Source of the DNA: Ornithinibacillus contaminans
GTDB taxonomy: Bacteria; Bacillota; Bacilli; Bacillales; Amphibacillaceae
Reading direction: 5' to 3'
DNA: 64,000 nucleotides
Assembly (NCBI RefSeq): GCF_001038425.2
Contig: NZ_LDPV02000053.1
Location: 215,321-279,320 of the forward strand
How positions within the stretch are numbered: the stretch's first letter is position 1; each line of letters starts with the position of its first letter. The notes below the pieces were generated by a model that was not told where the DNA came from, ran no database searches, and saw only the letters and a program-made list of their open reading frames with translations. Positions 62,001 through 64,000 of this stretch are shown piece after piece. Position numbers and translations under genes: made by a program.

Positions 62001-64000
62001 TTTACTAAAGTGTGGAACGGTATTAAGTCAGCCTGGAATTGGGTTGTCGGTTTATTCACATTTACCGCATTAGCTGCACCATTAGATGCTACAGAAGAAG
62101 GAACAAGTGAAGCGGACAATAAATCAGATAAACTAGTTAACGAAGAGCAGACAACTACAAATGCCCAAGAGGCATTGGTTGATAGTTCCGATCCAACTGG
62201 CTATACAAAACTAGGCGCAGATGAAGGAACGAATACTAGTAGTCTAACAGAATGGCCGAAGTATTTCCTTGGACCAATTGCACGTGTGGAGTACACCTAT
62301 GACGCAGTTGGAAATCGGTTAACACAAGACATGAACGGATTTGAAACGAACTACTACTATAATGAAAATAACCAGCTAACCAAAGCTGGTGCCGAGACAT
62401 TCACGTATGATGCGAATGGAAATGTCATTGAAGAAAAAAGCTTATTTGAAAAGCGAACGTACAATTATGATGCAGCTAACCGTCTACGTACAGTAGTCTT
62501 TAACGATTTTAGCTATGTATCTTATGGGTATGATTCATTAGACCGTAAAGTAAACCGAGAGACAGGAAACTGGTATTATGTACCGACTTATCCGGAGGAA
62601 GAAACCCCGGAAGAAGGGGAGGACAATTCGGATCCAGAGAATGAGGATGATAATCCTGATCAAGGAAATGGAAATGATAATCCGTGGCAATGGTATTGCC
62701 CGAACTTCCCAGGTCAAAACATATGGATGGACTTCCCGTGGCAATGGGACTGCCCGGATAATGCAGACCAAGGTAATGGAAATGACAATCCATGGCAATG
62801 GTATTGTCCAGATAACCCCGGTCAAGGCAATGGCTATGGTAATCCATGGCAGTGGTACTGTCCTGACAGCCCAGGTCAAGGAACTGGAAATGATAATCCG
62901 TGGCAATGGTATTGCCCTAGCTTCCCCGGTCAAGGTATGTGGATGGGCACCCCATGGCAATGGTACTGTGATCATCCAGGTCAAGGAAACGGAAATGGTA
63001 ATGGAAATGGCAATGGAGAAAACCCAGATCAAGAAGTTGAAGAAGACTTCAATGAACTTGGGGAAAACAAAGAAAAAATTCCATTAACGGAAACACAATC
63101 GGTTTACGAAGGACAAAGCAATACTGTCCATAAGGAATACAGTGCAAAAGGCTCACCATATGCCGAGTACTATATTGGAGCAAATAATCGAGTGGTATCG
63201 CAGAAAACATTTGGTAACCAAGGTATCGGGTATCCAGGTTACTTCCCAAGCTTCAAACCAGCCGGTGGCATGTTGTATCATCAATACGATGGAATGTCCT
63301 CTGTGAGTGAGTTGACCGATAGACATGGCTTCGTGATGCAAAATTACCGCTATGATGCTTTCGGTGGGCTGGTCAATGATGCCTTTACTGTACCGTATAC
63401 GAATAAGAATTATACTGGTCACCAATATGACCGTGAAACAGGTCTTATTGACATGCAGGCACGCATGTATGACCCAAGTACCGCACGATTCTTGCAGGAA
63501 GATACGTATGCGGGAACGATGACGAATCCGTTATCGCAAAATCGTTATGCGTATGTGATGAATAACCCGATGAATTATTGGGATCCGACGGGAAGAACCG
63601 CGCAGACGATTACAGAGATACCAGATTGGGTGCGTAATCGTGAAAATTATTCCAGTATTGACCGATCAAGCTCTACATCGATGACAAGAGAGCGTTGGAC
63701 ATATGAAGGGTATCAAACTGGATATACATCGGACATTAGAAGAACAGTTGTGGATAATTTACGGTTTTTAACGGTTTATTATGAAGTAGATACAAGAAAT
63801 ACGTGGAATTACAATTATACAAAAACGTTGACGGACCTGTATCCAGACGGTACGATTATTCCGTCAACGGAACGGACTGTGGCAGATGAACAGGTTCAAT
63901 ATATAGAAGATGGGATTTCCCAATGGACAGAATATAAATCTGCTTCGCAGCTAGCAGAAGAAAATATGCTTTATCTATCGCAGCACTACAAAATTCCTGA
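56016..64000 (+). CDS. Giant secreted RHS/YD-repeat protein (WapA-like polymorphic toxin type), 3' end outside window
   Basis: 2661 residues are open to the window edge with no stop. A signal peptide (about 1-35, KKTRKVLILFLAFLLIF, then ATIA-QG) precedes a Pro/Asn-rich stretch and the DHPVDVATGKLNLSEIDLQLPG segment (about 108-130) typical of the N-terminal part of RHS proteins. Many YD repeats (forms such as YDxxGxxxxxxDPxG) fill about 250-2185. They are interrupted by an acidic insert (about 1870-2085) and followed by a Gly/Asn-rich Trp-Cys repeat (about 2215-2340). The RHS core near 2420-2530 (YRYDAFGG, YDRETGLIDMQARMYDP, NRYAYVMNNPMNYWDPTGR) precedes a variable C-terminal domain of which about 135 residues are visible and not recognised. 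The ATG follows GAGGGGGG. Such proteins form a shell around a C-terminal toxin or act as adhesins. A c-di-GMP riboswitch in the leader suggests control by c-di-GMP. Confidence 0.9.
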   Translation, partial: MSWKKYKKTRKVLILFLAFLLIFTSMPLATIAQGTITNQNNTPYEPDFMNPESIMDFMPRTGQDPVPIPNPVQGAQPTLPNAVTGDTTPTTAPQERSYDTTAENTLSDHPVDVATGKLNLSEIDLQLPGIGMDYLVERTYQPGAENNQVWQSNLFNELRLYAEYHIAETRFDGSINTYDFVKGSDDAYITSYDDDPLINYELDKGSYEASEDKSTLIRNDQFEYVVSKPDGAKITYYGYYAPWRYDTKDSELPDYPIQDSKLGKMIRYEDRKGNVLTFDYDQNGNIETVTDTTGRTTSLVWNSNHQLRSIEDPFGRKVSYSYDSSNRLETVKQADGRTLKYSYDGENQITAITDDQKTMEFAYNSNDQVTSVKMYGKEYYTLSYSGKVTTVTDAGEHVWKYEHNGEQVTRVTNPLNEKTTYTYEDDLIKTISSPQGTISYDYDAKGNKVSETNLAGGKTTYVYDYEDVNTWEQPVKIIDPFKGETTFEYDAQGNVTKRTDATGVVINFTYDDNGQLTHMTDAAGNVTEMVYNDQGFVEKIIDPLKYETIYSYDNFGRVLSEKLPNDVTTTFTYDKRGNVLTRTEGGKTTSYTYDNKGRLETIKDPINRVTSYTYNGQGLVKTITDATGTTEYTYNALGYVKTVKTPQSEITTYTRDALGRPDTIKRPTETVNYDYGPFGVTDVIIKTGKKEKSFTYSYDSRGNVTGIRDNFGRTISYTYNVEGKRTKSIDPIGRVNEWTYDAAGREKTWKDPNGNITEYDYDKNGLLTTAFHANETTTKYEYDDNQRLTKKTLPDKTVESYGYDEAGFVTSVTNGAGEKSRYVYNSQGRLKQFIDPLNGVTEYSYDNAGRVTAVKDPTGKSTSYAYDKRNRVITNTDTAGRTMRFEYDAFNRLTEMTDQAGLVHQWKFNEDENQVSYTHPDGEKTIYDYDSTNQLTTITDPLGNLTELKYDSRGRLIEQINPLGETNEWKYNDLDQLIEEVDTGGYSTSFTYDEKGRVETVTDPLGLTTTVVYNNYYDQPKEIKDPRGGIIKYQYDVMGRETSYTDKLGNVSRITYDEIGRVETTTNALEDTYSMDYHPLGGISKLIDPEGGVWEWTYDKLGRATSQKDPEGNVTASSYDAANRLISQTDAMGHKYEWTYNAFDQVKTQIDPSGNKTVYTYSEFGELETITDPLGNKIHYQYDALGRPTKVTDQRKATTEYAYNAVGQVTKITDALGYTNQFDYDGLGNVIKQIDALGNTATFTYDAYRRITSETDFRGNTTSYDYDNKNGITTITNPLGEVTKLTYDKLDQLVSVTDAAGGKTSYAYDVAGRILSETDPLGYSVQLEYDGLDNVIGLINENNEKITYEYDKVGNLLKEIDPLGDTTTYNYDKNYQLKQMKDARGGVTAFAYDELGNMTKQIDPEGGEWEFAYDALNRVTKTTDPLGDHYSFQYDELGNVVEETDQAGYTTSYDYDKLGRMIEQVASDDSKWTYDYNPNGWVTSIVDPLEGETSYNYDKNGNLTKETDALGHEQKYVYDALNRMTKYVDASDYETSWAYDELGNVVKETNALGESITYDYDPLARLIEETSPSGFKWTYEYDAAGNLIKEINPLGNETSYDYDAAHQLTKVTDALDGETSYQYDPTGNLTKIIDANGNSRQWNYDLNANVTKEIDGLGNTHSYAYDLAGQLVSETNRNGQTIDYDYTPRGEVAQIDLAGLKQEYEYDALGRLTTMKSPDSEDSFSYDALGRITAQQNKTVGKGISFGYDAVGNMTSMTNSEDRTISYSYDERNLMTSMTDPQKNKSTFSYDALGRLSEQKSANGTKINQTYTKDGQLERVVNSNRIGVISGFSYTYNEAGQRTKQKEANGAVTSYSYDALDRLTALDYSLEKPEDMTPELPTQQDNHEDEQVGDAEEATSPENNNPGTVPSDETHESDESDSTSPSKGDTEEVDDEKPMDEDTEEEATESDDTEQKDGNNQGDQASGNVSDDTGNGNQEKESGFFKKTWENVKQFFTKVWNGIKSAWNWVVGLFTFTALAAPLDATEEGTSEADNKSDKLVNEEQTTTNAQEALVDSSDPTGYTKLGADEGTNTSSLTEWPKYFLGPIARVEYTYDAVGNRLTQDMNGFETNYYYNENNQLTKAGAETFTYDANGNVIEEKSLFEKRTYNYDAANRLRTVVFNDFSYVSYGYDSLDRKVNRETGNWYYVPTYPEEETPEEGEDNSDPENEDDNPDQGNGNDNPWQWYCPNFPGQNIWMDFPWQWDCPDNADQGNGNDNPWQWYCPDNPGQGNGYGNPWQWYCPDSPGQGTGNDNPWQWYCPSFPGQGMWMGTPWQWYCDHPGQGNGNGNGNGNGENPDQEVEEDFNELGENKEKIPLTETQSVYEGQSNTVHKEYSAKGSPYAEYYIGANNRVVSQKTFGNQGIGYPGYFPSFKPAGGMLYHQYDGMSSVSELTDRHGFVMQNYRYDAFGGLVNDAFTVPYTNKNYTGHQYDRETGLIDMQARMYDPSTARFLQEDTYAGTMTNPLSQNRYAYVMNNPMNYWDPTGRTAQTITEIPDWVRNRENYSSIDRSSSTSMTRERWTYEGYQTGYTSDIRRTVVDNLRFLTVYYEVDTRNTWNYNYTKTLTDLYPDGTIIPSTERTVADEQVQYIEDGISQWTEYKSASQLAEENMLYLSQHYKIP

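Noticed and set aside
62538..63032. 164-residue minus-strand ORF and 169-residue plus-strand ORF (62578-63087)
   Set aside because: Both arise from the low-complexity Gly/Asn/Trp repeat of the RHS gene read in other frames.
56016..64000. Frameshifts within the RHS gene
   Set aside because: I checked the frame at several points (near 61617, 62040 and 63420) and all agree with ATG 56016; the gene seems to be open throughout.

Overview
The window is low-GC DNA with strong AGGAGG-type ribosome-binding sites, GTG/TTG starts and U-tract hairpin terminators. It carries CcpA-like (cre) boxes, XylR/LicR-type regulators, a c-di-AMP-binding CbpA-like protein and a caa3-type CtaG. Together these point to a chromosomal segment of a motile, carbohydrate-using member of the Bacillaceae, perhaps of the Virgibacillus/Oceanobacillus/Gracilibacillus group; the genus is inference. 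I saw no rRNA, tRNA, CRISPR array, prophage or complete insertion sequence.

Layout. 1-2266: end of a chemotaxis operon (cheA 3' part, cheW, cheY). 2517-4196: an oligo-1,6-glucosidase. 4538-13952: a hydroxy-acid region with a DeoR regulator, a PdxA-family dehydrogenase, a complete tripartite tricarboxylate transporter (TctC-TctB-TctA), a GlcD/GlcF oxidase pair and an AtoE-type transporter. 14176-19839: a c-di-GMP-I riboswitch leading into a 1795-residue pseudokinase/ATPase/TPR/GAF/GGEEF/GAF protein. 20031-26529: a LacI-controlled operon with a KdsD-like SIS isomerase, a ribokinase-like kinase, an ABC sugar importer and a GH172 (DUF2961) glycosidase; I read it as a possible D-arabinofuranoside route. 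26532-26905: a 40-bp tandem repeat array, followed by cbpA. 27738-37738: a xylo-oligosaccharide regulon with a frameshifted GH43 xylosidase, XylR, an ABC importer, a YesL-like protein, xylA and xylB. 37801-40156: an RNase H-like protein, a ROK sugar kinase and a Gfo/Idh/MocA oxidoreductase. 40419-47250: a beta-glucoside PTS operon (IIB, IIC, IIA, GH1, GH4) and its LicR-like regulator. 47295-55530: a MenC/NSAR-family enolase, a cell-wall amidase, a shortened NERD protein, a cluster of small secreted helical proteins with its own signal peptidase, proline dehydrogenase, and CtaG with DUF2243. 55708-64000: a second c-di-GMP-I riboswitch leading into a giant secreted RHS/YD-repeat protein that runs off the window.

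How it fits together. Sugar uptake dominates: two ABC importers lacking an ATPase gene, one PTS and one TTT system, each beside its own regulator and its intracellular hydrolases or kinases. The second theme is cyclic dinucleotide signalling: a diguanylate cyclase-like giant under a c-di-GMP riboswitch, an RHS surface/toxin protein under another, and a c-di-AMP-binding protein. The third is local genome wear: a GH43 frameshift, two proteins that look shortened by in-frame central deletions (a solute-binding protein and a NERD protein), and five copies of a dispersed ~30-bp repeat within 48.3-55.6 kb, two of which run into the 3' ends of genes.

Several start codons were moved to downstream ATG/GTG codons that sit 5-9 bases after a good Shine-Dalgarno sequence; each case is stated in the entry.
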